Below are positions 33,785 to 44,922 of a stretch of DNA of 64,000 bases, one piece after another; the first letter of the stretch is position 1, and every line of letters starts with the position of its first letter. The stretch is from the NCBI GenBank assembly GCA_030704615.1, contig CM060734.1, positions 53,398,042-53,462,041 on the forward strand, given 5' to 3'. The translations under genes were made by a program, and so were the position numbers. Source of the DNA: Takakia lepidozioides. Its lineage: Eukaryota > Streptophyta > Takakiopsida > Takakiales > Takakiaceae. A model generated the notes under the pieces. The model did not search any database. It was not told where the DNA came from and saw only the letters and a list, made by a program, of their open reading frames with translations.

Positions 33785-34035
33785 GTGGCCACAAGGCTAC
33801 GGCCAACAGAGTCTCATGAGGACATTGTATGACAGTTCAGTGGCCCTATTAAATAATCAAAGCCAAGCACAGCACATTTCATGAGCTTTTGTTGTACAAC
33901 TAGGAGTATGGCACATTGTCTTTTCTTGCACCTTGCATCCTTCAATCTTGTTGCTTTGTTCTATAGGACGGCCATAAGGCTATGGCAAGCCAACATTCGC
34001 AGGGAATGGCATGAGGACATTCTATATGGCACTTC
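33785..34035 (+). repeat. Two copies of a LINE 3'-tail motif
   Basis: GTGGCCACAAGGCTACGGCC with a downstream CATGAGGACATTnTAT occurs at about 33789-33830. A diverged copy, ACGGCCATAAGGCTATGGCA followed by CATGAGGACATTCTAT, occurs at about 33966-34027. The same signature ends the LINE fragments near 10.0 and 38.27 kb. Confidence 0.65.
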
Positions 34036-34655
34036 AAAATAAAAGTAGCATTTAGATTGCTTTCAGTGAGGCGACAAAAGTTGGTCTGCTGGAAGTCCAG
34101 TATGCAGTAGTGTATGTTTACCCCTCTCTAGAGGCACCAGCAGTGTAAGTTCCTTAGAAGCTGCTGTAGTGAGAAATCCAATATCCTTAGTTTCTTGGCA
34201 CTACGTCTGAGTTGCTCTGTATGCTTGCTGACCTACCAACGAGACAGTCATCAGGTTGGGACTCTGAGGGTAGAGGGAAGACTTATTCTTTAGTGAGGTT
34301 GAACAAGAGCGACTTTCTACGCTGGTACTGCTCCATGCGGACATTTTCGAGAAAGGAGAAACATGCAGGAACGAAGATCTCCATCTCCAATGAGTCACTT
34401 CTCTCTTTGTGTGAGGAAATTCCGCCTTTTGTCGACACAATGTTTGGAAGACGTTCCTTCTGTCGTCACTCTGAGGCCACACAAAATTCAGAGGCCATCA
34501 CTCCTAGTAGGTTGCCTGCTTCACCTAGGACTTACTGTTCCCGCTCATTCCTGCCTGGGACATTCAAATTTTTGGGAACTGCTATCGGAATTCTCCTCTC
34601 TCTCACCTTCTACAGCGGACCCATAAGTAGGCCAGGTTTCCATCGAAGTTGCGTG

Positions 34656-34961
34656 ATGGCTTCATGGCTGTGCCCCAGCTGCACATTCATGAACAATCCT
34701 GGGGTTTCTGTTTGTGAGATGTGCTCACACGCTGCCGCTGGCGAGTCGCGGGAAACCGGAATTGCAGCGGTGGCCCCAGGTGTCGCTGGAAACGTATACA
34801 GAATCGCAGAAATGACAGTATTGGCCAAGTCCTCAAGAGCGTCGCTTCTCCAGAAAAGAAAAGAAAACCGTCGCCTCTCGAAGGCGACACCCAGGGGGTC
34901 GGTTGACACAGCGACCTCCCAGAGGTCGGGCCCCACATACACGACGTCGCCATGCTGTTGA
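34656..34961 (+). CDS. Small RanBP2-type zinc finger protein
   Basis: A 101-codon frame starts MASWLCPSCTFMNNPGVSVC. W-x-C-x2-C followed by N and a C-x2-C pair (VCEMCS) is a RanBP2-type (zf-RanBP, NZF-like) finger filling residues 4-24. The rest is Ser/Thr- and Arg-rich with no domain I recognise. Such fingers bind ubiquitin, single-stranded RNA or other proteins, and the ligand cannot be told from this sequence. The frame stays open upstream to about 34212, so the Met could be further 5', or the ORF could be one exon of a longer gene. A longer open frame runs antisense (34610-35191) but has no recognisable domain. Confidence 0.6.
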   Translation: MASWLCPSCTFMNNPGVSVCEMCSHAAAGESRETGIAAVAPGVAGNVYRIAEMTVLAKSSRASLLQKRKENRRLSKATPRGSVDTATSQRSGPTYTTSPCC

Positions 34962-35348
34962 ACAGGATAAAGGTCACTTATTTGTAGCGACTGTTGGGGG
35001 TCACTATTAAGCGACATCAGAGGAAATGTGAAAATCTGTAAGTGTGAAAGACCTCGTCCTTTGCCTTGCTGTTGATTAGGCAGCTCATTTGTAGCTTTTG
35101 TCTGGTGCATGGTGTGGTGTACAACCAGCACCAAGTTGCTGCACCCACATCGAAATTTTAAGCTCCAAATGGTGGTCTTTCCGTTCCCCATCGCAATATA
35201 CTATCTGTTGCTTTGAGTTGAATATTCATCACTGAGGATAAGAATTCTCTGATCAAAGGACCATATGTCTTTTAATGGATCCAGTGGCCTTGATGCGAAC
35301 TTCGATCCTGAGGACGCCCAAATCTCCAGGCTCGAAGAGGCATGGTGA
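34962..35348. other. Spacer between zinc-finger ORF and SKP1-like copy
   Basis: No gene recognised. The open stretch just before 35340 (plus strand, FNGSSGLDANFDPEDAQ) might be a 5' piece of the SKP1-like copy but matches nothing I know. Confidence 0.3.
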
Positions 35349-35700
35349 TTATGTCTGGAAAAGCGAACAATCAAAAGGCAGTCGAGGACAATCCAGAAAT
35401 TGATAGAGGCACGCAGCGGAGGTGTGATACCTTTGCCGTATGTGAGCTCGGAGATTCTAGCCAAAGTGATCGAATACTGCAAGGAGCATGTCGAGCAGAG
35501 CGCTGCAAGATCGGCGGAAGAATTGAATGTTTGGAATGAAGAATACATCCTGCAAGTGGACGAAACCACACTGTACGATCTTATGTTGACCGCGAACTAC
35601 CTGGACATGAGCAGCTTGATGCATCTCACATGCCAAGCCGTGCCAAACTGTGCGTGGCGAACATTTTCGTTACATTAATTGTCAGTTCTGTACATGTAAG
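35349..35700 (+). pseudogene. Truncated SKP1-like (SCF ubiquitin ligase adaptor) sequence
   Basis: The plus strand encodes SRTIQKLIEARSGGVIPLPY, then VSSEILAKVIEYCKEHVE, EELNVWNEEYILQVDETTLY and DLMLTANYLDMSSLMHLTCQ. This is the POZ half and start of the F-box-binding half of SKP1/ASK proteins. The upstream beta-strand and start Met are absent (stop at 35346-35348). After LTCQAV the frame ends within 12 codons. A shifted frame reads AKLCVANIF, resembling the expected continuation, but the KTPEEIRKTF tail and the final NxWAFE block are missing. It is probably a decayed copy; an exon of an unusual ASK gene is less likely. Confidence 0.75.
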
Positions 35701-36930
35701 TAGCAGTCAATGATCGTAGCTTTCTTCGATTGAGTTCAGTAACATGTTCAGAGAACTCGAAGCCACGTACATAATGTGCGTCTTTGCATGGGCAAGGCAA
35801 CGGACGAGGTCTCGCAGTCTCACACTTTCAGTTTTGGATCTATGATGGAACGAAATGAACTGAGTATGTAGAATTGAAGCATTCTCTGCACACAGTAAAG
35901 CGTTCTTTTGTGCTTCAGGTTGTGTGAAGTGCGTGCAAACAGGTAAGCATCCACATGAATAAACCAAGCCTGTGCTCCTTGAAAGGTGTCACCCATGAGG
36001 AGTTCGAACAGCAATCTAAGATTAATCAAGGTCTTAGATCATGTCTGCACAATGTACCTGTACATTGAACAGCAATCTTAGATTAAAGTCAGCACTAATG
36101 AATCTGTGAAGATTCTTGTCTTTAGAATCTGTGTAAAGTCAGCAATGCTCATCAAGTCAACCCCACTGACATAGCACACCACTGATAACTAGTGACTTCC
36201 CACACCTTTCTCTACTACTCCATCACTGTCTGAACATTCCAGAAGGTCGATGCTGCCACAAAACTGGATGGTAGTCAAGGGATTTCCGCGTTCGCCCACA
36301 AAGACTCCATCTTTGCACTCTATAAGCAGTGACTGTGAGAGAGTACACCTGGGGAGAGGAAGTGACATCAACAGAAAAAGACATAACAAGAGCTAAGGCA
36401 GTAGCTCCCCTTTGAATCGATCCTCGGGCTGCCAAGCACCTCTGATCTATTCCACTGGATGACTCCACCAAGGATGGACAATCCCTGTAGAAAAGAAGTA
36501 TTTCCGCATGATCTCGTAGTGGGGCATGACAAAAAAACTGGTTGCAAAAATGGTTGCCAGGCTTCACAAATTGTTGTTGCTCAAGTTAACTGACCCCATC
36601 TATCTGATCCTGTGCCAGGTTGAGAAAGCATCTTTTGCTCTAATTTGCTCCGTAAGTTGAATAATGAGCTTGCCCTGCTTTGAACAGAAGACAACCAGCT
36701 GGTTATGACATAACAATACTCCACATTGCTATACCCAGAGAAATATGTCCAGAAGACAACTACGTTCTGAGCATCATGCTGGTTTTGTTTTGGGCCGGCA
36801 GTCGATTCCTGTTTTCATGGCCTTTCTGTGCTTTTGAAGATCATAACATCAGTGAGTCGTGTGTCCACACTCCACACCCGGGTCTGCAAATCTGTGGGAA
36901 GCAGCAGCTTATAAGGTGAAAACAGTGGAC
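35701..36930. other. Intergenic region, nothing recognised
   Basis: Only short open frames on both strands, with no conserved motif or strong repeat. A short local repeat, CAGCAATCTnAGATTAA, occurs at about 36011 and 36070. Confidence 0.4.
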
Positions 36931-36939
36931 CTGTACAAC

Positions 36940-38300
36940 ACAGATGCTAATGAGATATGCCAGTTGTGCTCAAAGTATTGCTGACTACACTGCTGTGCAC
37001 TACCTGTACCCCTTCCTGGATTTCTCTCAAATGCTTTCTTGCTGTGCTACATTACTAAGTGGGCCATTGGCGCCCATTTTTGCGATCTACATAGATGCTT
37101 TGGAGGGATACAAGACTTCTCCAACAGGTCAATCTTTCTTAAACTGAGATCATGGTTTTTAATGGCCATGCGGATCGCAGATTCCACTATAATGAGCAGG
37201 ACATTGAGGTTGTCAAATCCTATACGTACTTGGGTCTGGTTATCCACTCACCCAAATTCCAGTTTGCCTCAACTGCTATGGACAGATTGACGAAGGGTAG
37301 GGCTGCCTCCATTCACCTCCAGGCCAAATGCAAACAGATACACCTGCGCCATACGGCAACCAAAAAGTGGCTCTTTGATACCGTTGTCCAGCCGCCACTT
37401 ATGGCTGAGTTATGGGCATCTGGTGTCCCAGTTTCCTGGTGGGAGAAAAATTTGGAACCGCTGCAGTCATCTTTCCTCCAAACAAATGCTTGGTGCTCGA
37501 GGCACAACTCCATCACACATTCTATGTGCGGAGTGCCACCTCAAACCAAAGCTAGCTTTAGGCTTACAGTCTTTCTTGAAAGGTTACAAGCCCTGAACCC
37601 CACAGGGCTCACAGCAAGGGCCCTCAAAACATCTATCAGGCTCCATTCAGCAGGCTTCAAGCGCTCCTGGTGCGCTCGGGTGTGCAGTTTTTTTTAGTGC
37701 AACGGACTCTCTGTTACTTCTCTATTGCCACAAAATACAGAAGGGTGGAAATCACATCCAAACAGGATCGCAACAGACTCAGGCAAATATGGAAGCGGGC
37801 CACAAGAAAACTCCATTTCTACCGATAGACATTCTTAGTTCTCTGTGATGATGGAATCTTCCAGCCTAATTACTTATCTGCACCGTTATTTCCCTCTCTT
37901 CTGAGGGCATTGGGGCGATTCAGGGTGGGCTCCCACAATTTACGGATAGAGACTGATAGATGGATAACTTGCAGCGAGAAGGCCGCCTATGCCCAGCATG
38001 CACTGGCCGAACCGTTGTATCAAAACTGAAGAACACTTCTTCTTTTTCTGCCCTCTTTACTATGAGATCCGTGAGAGATTCCACTGTCTTCAAACCCAAT
38101 CTCCCACAGAAGTCTTCCAGTATGAGGATCAGAAATGCTTGGCTTTTAGCGGTGGTTGCTTTTAGGCTGCTTCACTCTTTGTCTTTTATTACCCACAACT
38201 GGAGTGAGCCCCTCACACAGGTTGTGTCTGTTCCCTCTTGTTTGGCCTAATCAGGGCGCGGGGTTTTATGGCCACAATGCTACGGCAAGTAACATCTCAT
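36940..38300 (+). mobile_element. LINE 3' half (RT connection, zinc-finger end and tail)
   Basis: The plus strand reads EIMVFNGHADRRF-like text, then SYTYLGLVIHSPKFQF at 37152-37300, the usual YLG strand after the RT palm. VQPPLMAELWASGVPVSW and a long C-terminal region follow. A decayed Cys/His end (RRLCPACTGRT-like, about 37980) and the shared tail GGGCGCGGGG, then ATGGCCACAATGCTACGGC at 38257-38285, complete it. It matches the tail of the elements at 10.0 and 22.0 kb, so the three fragments belong to one family or close relatives. Interrupted frames show it is inactive. Confidence 0.82.
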
Positions 38301-39002
38301 GAGTACGTTTTCTAAGTTGCCCTAGCCAACAAGATCTATTGCCACAAGGCTATGGTGACTCCGAGATCCCCTTCTGTCCATAATATTCAATTACAGTGGA
38401 ATCGCAGCCATACTGTTATATCTCTATAGCCATACGTCTACATTATGCCAATTCCTAATTATTAAACGAAATTGTCGATTTTAGGGGCTTTTTGAAACTA
38501 CTTGGGCTACACTTGAAAGAACTAGTGTTGACTCTATGTAAGAACTCTAGTAGTTTCCAGTTGAGCTTCATACCGTGTAGGCAAAAATCAGCGATTGTCT
38601 CCAGGATGATCGTTCTGCTCGGACCACAGCCTCAAGCCAGTGGAAAGGTCAATGATACATGGGTCTCATTCTCCTTCGTGTCTTCTTGTTGGGTACTGTG
38701 AAAGTGCTGACAAACAAATGGAATGTGAAAGCAGCATGTGTCAATCTCCCAGTGGCAGTGGTCTTCCCCTTTGAAACTGCTCTCCACACTGGATATACTA
38801 GAAATGATGCTGCATCAGTGGTTCTGCTCCATACTTGTGCAGTGAAGCACATAGGCCTTTCACACAGTTGAATGCACACATCCTCCATGCCCACAGGCAG
38901 AGAGAACATGTTTATCTGTCCAATACCCCACAGCACATCATGACAGCTATCCTGCCTGGATAAGACTTCCAACAGCCAATTCTCATCTTACGCCCACCAT
39001 CA
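38301..39002. other. Spacer between LINE and the NTMC2T6-like gene
   Basis: A further LINE-tail-like motif (GCCACAAGGCTATGGTGAC) lies at about 38340. The remainder is the likely 3' untranslated region of the minus-strand gene ending at 39003. Confidence 0.4.
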
Positions 39003-42000
39003 TCATTCAGGGCTTGGTTTAGAACTTTCATCGGGTGACACTGCGTCAACATTAGATCCAGCAAAAGCTGGCATTGTATCAATTCTTAGTCGCTTGTAAA
39101 ATGCCTTGAAGGACCCTTTCTTCAAAGGGCTCAGTCGCTCCGAACATTTCTCAAATCGGATGCCATCAGAGGCTTTCTCTCCCTCATCCTTGCCGTCAAA
39201 CATACAACCACTTCTTTGCTTCCGAAACATGAAGCCTCTTTTCTTGGGTTTCCTCGTCTCATTCTCCCTAAGGCTTCGCAGCATTGGGTGGTTGGGTTCA
39301 CCCAATCCATTGGGCGAATGTGGGTCATCTTCAGATGATGCTGGACCCCTGCTTTCTGGAATAAAGTCTCTCAAAGAGTCAACACTTGCAACCCTTTTGT
39401 GCTTTGCTCTTGCAGTGCCCCGGACGATCTCATTATTTGGTCTGTCGAAACCTGGCCTTGGCGCTGCCCAAGAGCATACAATAAGTTGGCCTCCTTGACT
39501 GAAAGGACAAGTTGGTGGAGCGATGGAAAGGGAAAAAGGCAGAAGAAAGAAGAGTATCATGTCTGCTAGACAATCTCCATAGTGAGAAAGAGAGAAAGAG
39601 CTTATAGTGTACCCGGGAAGCTCAAAGAGCTTATGGAACAAAAGCACACAAGATAAAAGAAAGTGGGGCCCTCAACAAGCAGCCCAAATGTAAAACTTAT
39701 AACTTGTGCAGCGAGCCCAAATAGCACATGGGACAAGAGTGAAAACAAGAACAGTCCAACCACAATTTTAGTAAGAAACTGCCATGCGTTTTCCCAAAAG
39801 AGAAATCCACATTCCACATGAAAGAACAGCATTACTTGGTTAGCCCCAAAACACCAGGAGTGACACTATGCAGTACTGTTCAGCAGTATAAGAATGGACT
39901 TCATCCTGCAAATGTTGTGATTGTAATGGGAGAAGCACTGCAGTCACACCAGTCAAGAATGACAAAAAGTACTAAGCGAATTCTCCTCCCACAAAAGATT
40001 TACTTCTCTTTGAGGGACCTCAAGCCAAAGCACCTCAAGTCCTGCACTGCAGTAAGTAAAGTTTGATGAGTACTTTTGCCCAGAAACTAAGTGCTGTACC
40101 TGTGGGGCTAGGGAAGTTGGCTTCCTGACTGGTGCACACCTCTTCCTCTTGCAGGGAGCTACCAGGAGGCTTCTGGGGTTCCACAATTGTGACTGCAACA
40201 TGCAATTGCCCAGTCTTGGTGCCCTGCAGCTGCAGCCACATGTCATGTCGCTGACCTCCCCGTAGTGTATGCAGGTCAATTGCGCACCAACCCTGCAATG
40301 TACCCGCCTGAGGACTACTGTAACTGGATCATATTCACCAGAGTTGTGAATAAAGAAGCACCCACGGTCACGAAAGAGGGCAAGGAGGGAGGAAAGGGAC
40401 TATCTGGCCCCACTTTACAGATTTCTGTTTCAAAACAATCGGTATGCGTAAATTATGGTCGACACCAACAAGATCTCAAGAGAAAAGAGCATAAATGAGA
40501 GCCACAGTACGAGGAGCTGCTCCAACTTGCAAATTGGCCCACCCACAACTAACTCCGGTAAGCTTATAAAGCTGATTTTGTCTGTCAGTTGGAACTTGAT
40601 AAAAATACATCCTTCACAACATTGGGAAGAATTTACTTTCTTTTCCTGCATACCAGCCAAGGAAAAGGATGGGGCCTACCTCAGGAGTTATTGACGCAGG
40701 AGTTCTTGTACACCTGATACCCAGTCTATAAATGGATAAGGGTTAACCAAGGAGGAAAGTGCCTTACAAGTTCATCATCCTTGCCAAATGTATCATGATC
40801 TCGGCTGTGAAACAAGAGTTTGGACGGCAGACTCCAGCTGCTGATTCGGATCCGAAAGAGCTCATGCCATACAGGGTGCAATGTCTGCTTCTTGATGGAC
40901 GTCTTGAACCTCATCTTCTCCATAGCTATCTTGATGTATGGATCTGCGAACCCTGAATAGGCATGGTTGATATTAAAGCAAACCCAATTCCCTTGAATGT
41001 CCAAATTGGTACGTGTACTAAACCTCCTTTACATATCAAATAGATGTTACGAGCAAATGATAATAATCAGTGCAACCTACCAAAGTTTCCAATGTGTGCA
41101 AACAGGCGCAAAGCTCCACCAGGCATAATCAAGCAAGAACGACACAGGATTTAGACACGGCTACATGCCAACCGATGGGCATTAAATTGTTCTGACTTAT
41201 GACCAGATTATCCCAGCTAATGTCTTGCTGTAATGGAAAGCCCTTCAGATCCAACCCCCAACATGATAGCTGTGGCAGTTTGTGGGAATAGTAGATTGCA
41301 GACACTTCTCCTGCTGTGTGTTTTATCATGAACCTCATTATTAGGTGTGATTTGAAAATAGTGGGTGTTGAATCACAGACTGTTTGCCAAAACACATGTA
41401 TATCCCTGCACTGCATATGCATATATCTTTCACAACACAGCAAAACAGGGCCAGTGTGCTACTTTCTGCGGCCACCAACATTTCAACTATTGATTGTAAA
41501 CTCACCAGATTTGTCTTTGGCTTCCAAATTTTTACCCTCCAATACCTCCAGTATTGCAAAGCCCACATCGTTTGCTTCCTTTAAGTTCCCTGCATGCTTA
41601 CCCACCAAAAATGGTATCAACCATATCAATAACTTCTTGCATAGATCAGTAGAAACCACCTCTGCCATGCCATAGGGGAGTGAAGTCTTACCTGTCCCTG
41701 TGCACTCTAGGTATCACCCTTGTAGGCATACTCCCTCTGAGATACTTACCCTCCTGGTATCCATCGTTGTGATTTAACCAAACAGGATTTGAAACGTCGT
41801 TACGAAATTATATGGATAGCACTATTGACCACATGACAGGATAAGCTGTGATGTTTCTACCAACAGTATAATTTCAGTCTTGCTAGATTCTATGCAGCTT
41901 GGCGGTTCCAGGATTTCATTCTTAACAAGACTGATATTGAGTTCTGGGCTGTGAGAATGAATTGACACAGTGTGGCAGGACTCAATGCCTGCGACCCAGG

Positions 42001-43739
42001 ATTGATCCAAATCTAGTGCCTGAGAAGGTTTCTGCTCCAAACTGCCACAAGACTACGTAAGCCTTTCATTACTCTAATGATAAGAATGGCAATCAATCTG
42101 CAAACATTTCAATCTACCCTGGACAAATCCAAATCCCATAACGTATTTCTAAAAAAACATTCTGGCAAACCATGTGGCAATACAACTTTCAGTAAGAAAA
42201 AATAACCCTCTGCCAGTCAAAATGTAGGGTGGCCACCATGGTTCATTATGCTATTGGAACTGGCAGGGATACCCTCACTTGCCAGTGAAAATCTGGCTTG
42301 CACTGTTGAAACAGATCAATGACCAGAGATGGGAGAGCAGGTACCAGTGTATGTAAATTTAATGTTGTCTTTGTCGTGATCAACACCATAATGAGCACCA
42401 CAGAGCTGTATCAGGTCCAAAACTAATGGATGTGGCTCCACCAAGCAAGTCTCCACTGATGCCTGCACCGCTTTCGTCTGCCTCCACACATTTCTTGCAG
42501 GTTTGTCTATGTCTGTCCAAGCCATTTGTCTCTCTCTCTATCCACTTTCCCCCCTAAGAAATGGGGAAGGGGGAACGAATTGTTGTTACCTTCAATTGTA
42601 GTTGGACTGTGAGCAAAAGGCAGCTGTTTTGCCCATCCCAGCTCGCCAATGTCATACAGTTGATTATCCCCAAGACAGAGATTAACCCCTTCCTTGTGGA
42701 CACCAACCGCAAAGTAAAGTATTACACTCCAACCAGAAGGATGTTTCTCTCGAACAAATGAGGACAGACTTTCCTTCCCCACCATTCATAAGCATCCCCA
42801 AATCCCCTCCACATTCAATGTTGTCCCCTCCATCCCTACAATTAACATGCTGCTCTACAAGAGAAGAGGAAATGAAGAAGCTGGGAATGTGGCCAGGAGG
42901 CATACCACCCACGAAGCAATGCCTGGTAGATCGGTGAGATCAACGCTTCTAGATGACAAAGGTCTCACACTCAGGCCCAAGATCGGCACAGTCACAAACG
43001 CCACAGTCAACTGGCCTAGATATGGATAATACGGAACAAACTTGCATCCCAGTCGCAGTCTTCCCTCTATTCTCAGATTGTTTCCGTATAATTTTCCAGC
43101 AAGCCCAAACCCTACTGATGCCCTTTTCAGGCGAGCAATGAGCTCCACCCGCATGTCATCCGCTGCCACAAATGAAATGTCCATTTCTATGACTGCATCA
43201 TCACCCTTCTCTGAAATGCGATGAACTCTGACAGATTGAATTACTGGTGGCGAGCTTCCCAGCCGGAGAAAATCAATGACCAGTTTCTTCAGGGCCCGGG
43301 GCTTGAAGTGATCGAGGTTGACATGAAAGCATTCAGCCACCATATTGGACAGAAATCGCTCCAGCCAAGAAGGCCACATTTCTTGCAAGAGAGAATTTAG
43401 CCACACCGCTGTTTCTGTTTCCGTGACCGCTACGCTCCGTAACTTGTCTTCTTCAACTTGGCTGTGAATCTGGATTCTCAGGCGTTCTTTCTGGACATTG
43501 TCCACAGCGTGGACATAGAAGACTGCAATTAAGACCGCAAATGGACAATTGTAGTGATAGTATCCGGCAAGCCATAGCAGAGAGAGGACAAATACCAGAT
43601 GGAGGAAGAGAGGCCACCGTGATAGGGCCTCGTAGAGCCTCCCGACAAGTTCTCCTTCTCTCTTTCCCCAGCGGCGAACGCCTGTCCTACTGTCCACGCT
43701 GGTTTCAGGCTGATCAGGTTGCTGCATTGATGCAAACAT
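39003..43739 (-). CDS. SMP- and C2-domain membrane-contact protein (NTMC2T6-like)
   Basis: The 5' exon (42906-43739) has an N-terminal membrane hairpin (SRWPLFLHLVFVLSLLWLAG, HYNCPFAVLIAVFYVHAV). An SMP lipid-transfer domain follows (WLNSLLQEMWPSWLERFLSN, LRLGSSPPVIQSVRVHR, MDISFVAADDMRVELIARLK, VDLTDLPGIASW). A next exon near 42355-42477 carries ETCLVEPHPLVLDL. A C2 domain is split over about 41506-41600 (GFAILEVLEGKNLEAKDKSG), 40768-40952 (FADPYIKI, KKQTLHPVWHELF, RDHDTFGKDDEL) and 40100-40292 (LRGGQRHDMWLQLQ, QLHVAVTIVE). The last exon, 39003-39463, is basic and has the conserved KKGSFKAFYKRLRID end. Family proteins tether ER to other membranes and move lipids. The acidic C2 loop residues that bind calcium are mostly kept. 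Junctions around 41.5-42.4 kb are not resolved. Confidence 0.85.
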
Positions 43740-44922
43740 GCCCTAACTTAGTATCATCTGTGTAGGATAAATTTTGAGGCTTGTTCGATTCTTGGCGTTG
43801 CATTGAAGGCTGCTCACTATCCCTCACACCCAGGGGCCCTCTGGCAATCTGAGGAATGTTACCAGATCCTTGGGAGTAACGGTCGGAGACACAACCACAT
43901 CAGTAACCAACCACCTCGCACAGGGGAGGCCCGCATGGCCAACCAACTGTCACATGTAAAGTCTTCACAAATCTGCTGAACCACTTACTCAAGTCTCTCA
44001 TGCAAAACGTGTTTTGCCAGGCCTTCTTCGGAATTGTGAATTCCAAAGTCTACCCTCACCATCGCAACTTGCATTGCAGCAGTGACGGTTACTGCAATCG
44101 TGAACGGGAAGAGTATATGGGGGATTCAGTTATACTCCCGATCAGATCCTCCATGCTTTCCATTTACCAGATTCACTACATTCCATCTGATTCTTCAACT
44201 TACTGATGCAATGCAACTCACAAAGGGTGCAATCCATCTCTTCCACCACACTGTCAACAATCTCTTTGATGTTTTAAGAAAAACCATACTGCTGCAATGT
44301 AACTCACAAAGGGTGCATTGCATCTTTTCTACCACATTCTCACCACAATCTCTGTAGAAAACCCTTACGGATGCTGCATTTGACAAAGCCTGCATCGCTC
44401 CTCTCATAATTTGAAGATATGGAAACAAAATTACAGAGCGTTTGTCCAGATTGTGCATCTAAATAGTTCGGCATGGGATACAAGTATCGGCCATGTTTCT
44501 GCTAGTTTCTTACGTAGACAACGGTTCTGAAACTGCAAATGAAGTTTGTATCTCATAAAAGAACTCAGGCATAATGACTACATAGGCCTCGATAGCTAAG
44601 TATGTCAAAACTGCAATCAATTTTTACAAAGCTAAACTGGAAACTTCTAGCTGCTGACTCCACAATTCGGGGGCAGGTCCGAGTTTCAGGGACAAAGTTT
44701 CTTCAGGATTCTTCTAGGCTACAGGTTTCCTCACTTAAAAATGGAGGAAATCGAGCTGGTTTTAAGTACAAGGTTTTGAATGTTCCTGTAAATCATATGG
44801 CTGGAGTGAAGTGCTGTCTGGATAGTCTAAGACTTCCTCCATCAAAAATAGCTGATCCATTTCATCTTTCACAGATGAGCTCCTACTAGAGTGTCACTGA
44901 TTAAAAAGGTGGATGGGTCCTG
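43740..44922. other. Spacer between two minus-strand genes, with a short tandem duplication
   Basis: Two imperfect copies of a segment of about 80 bases containing AACTCACAAAGGGTGCA lie at about 44212-44282 and 44300-44365. A 95-codon plus-strand frame (44602-44889) has no recognisable domain and lies where the 3' untranslated region of the next gene would be. Otherwise nothing is seen. Confidence 0.4.
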
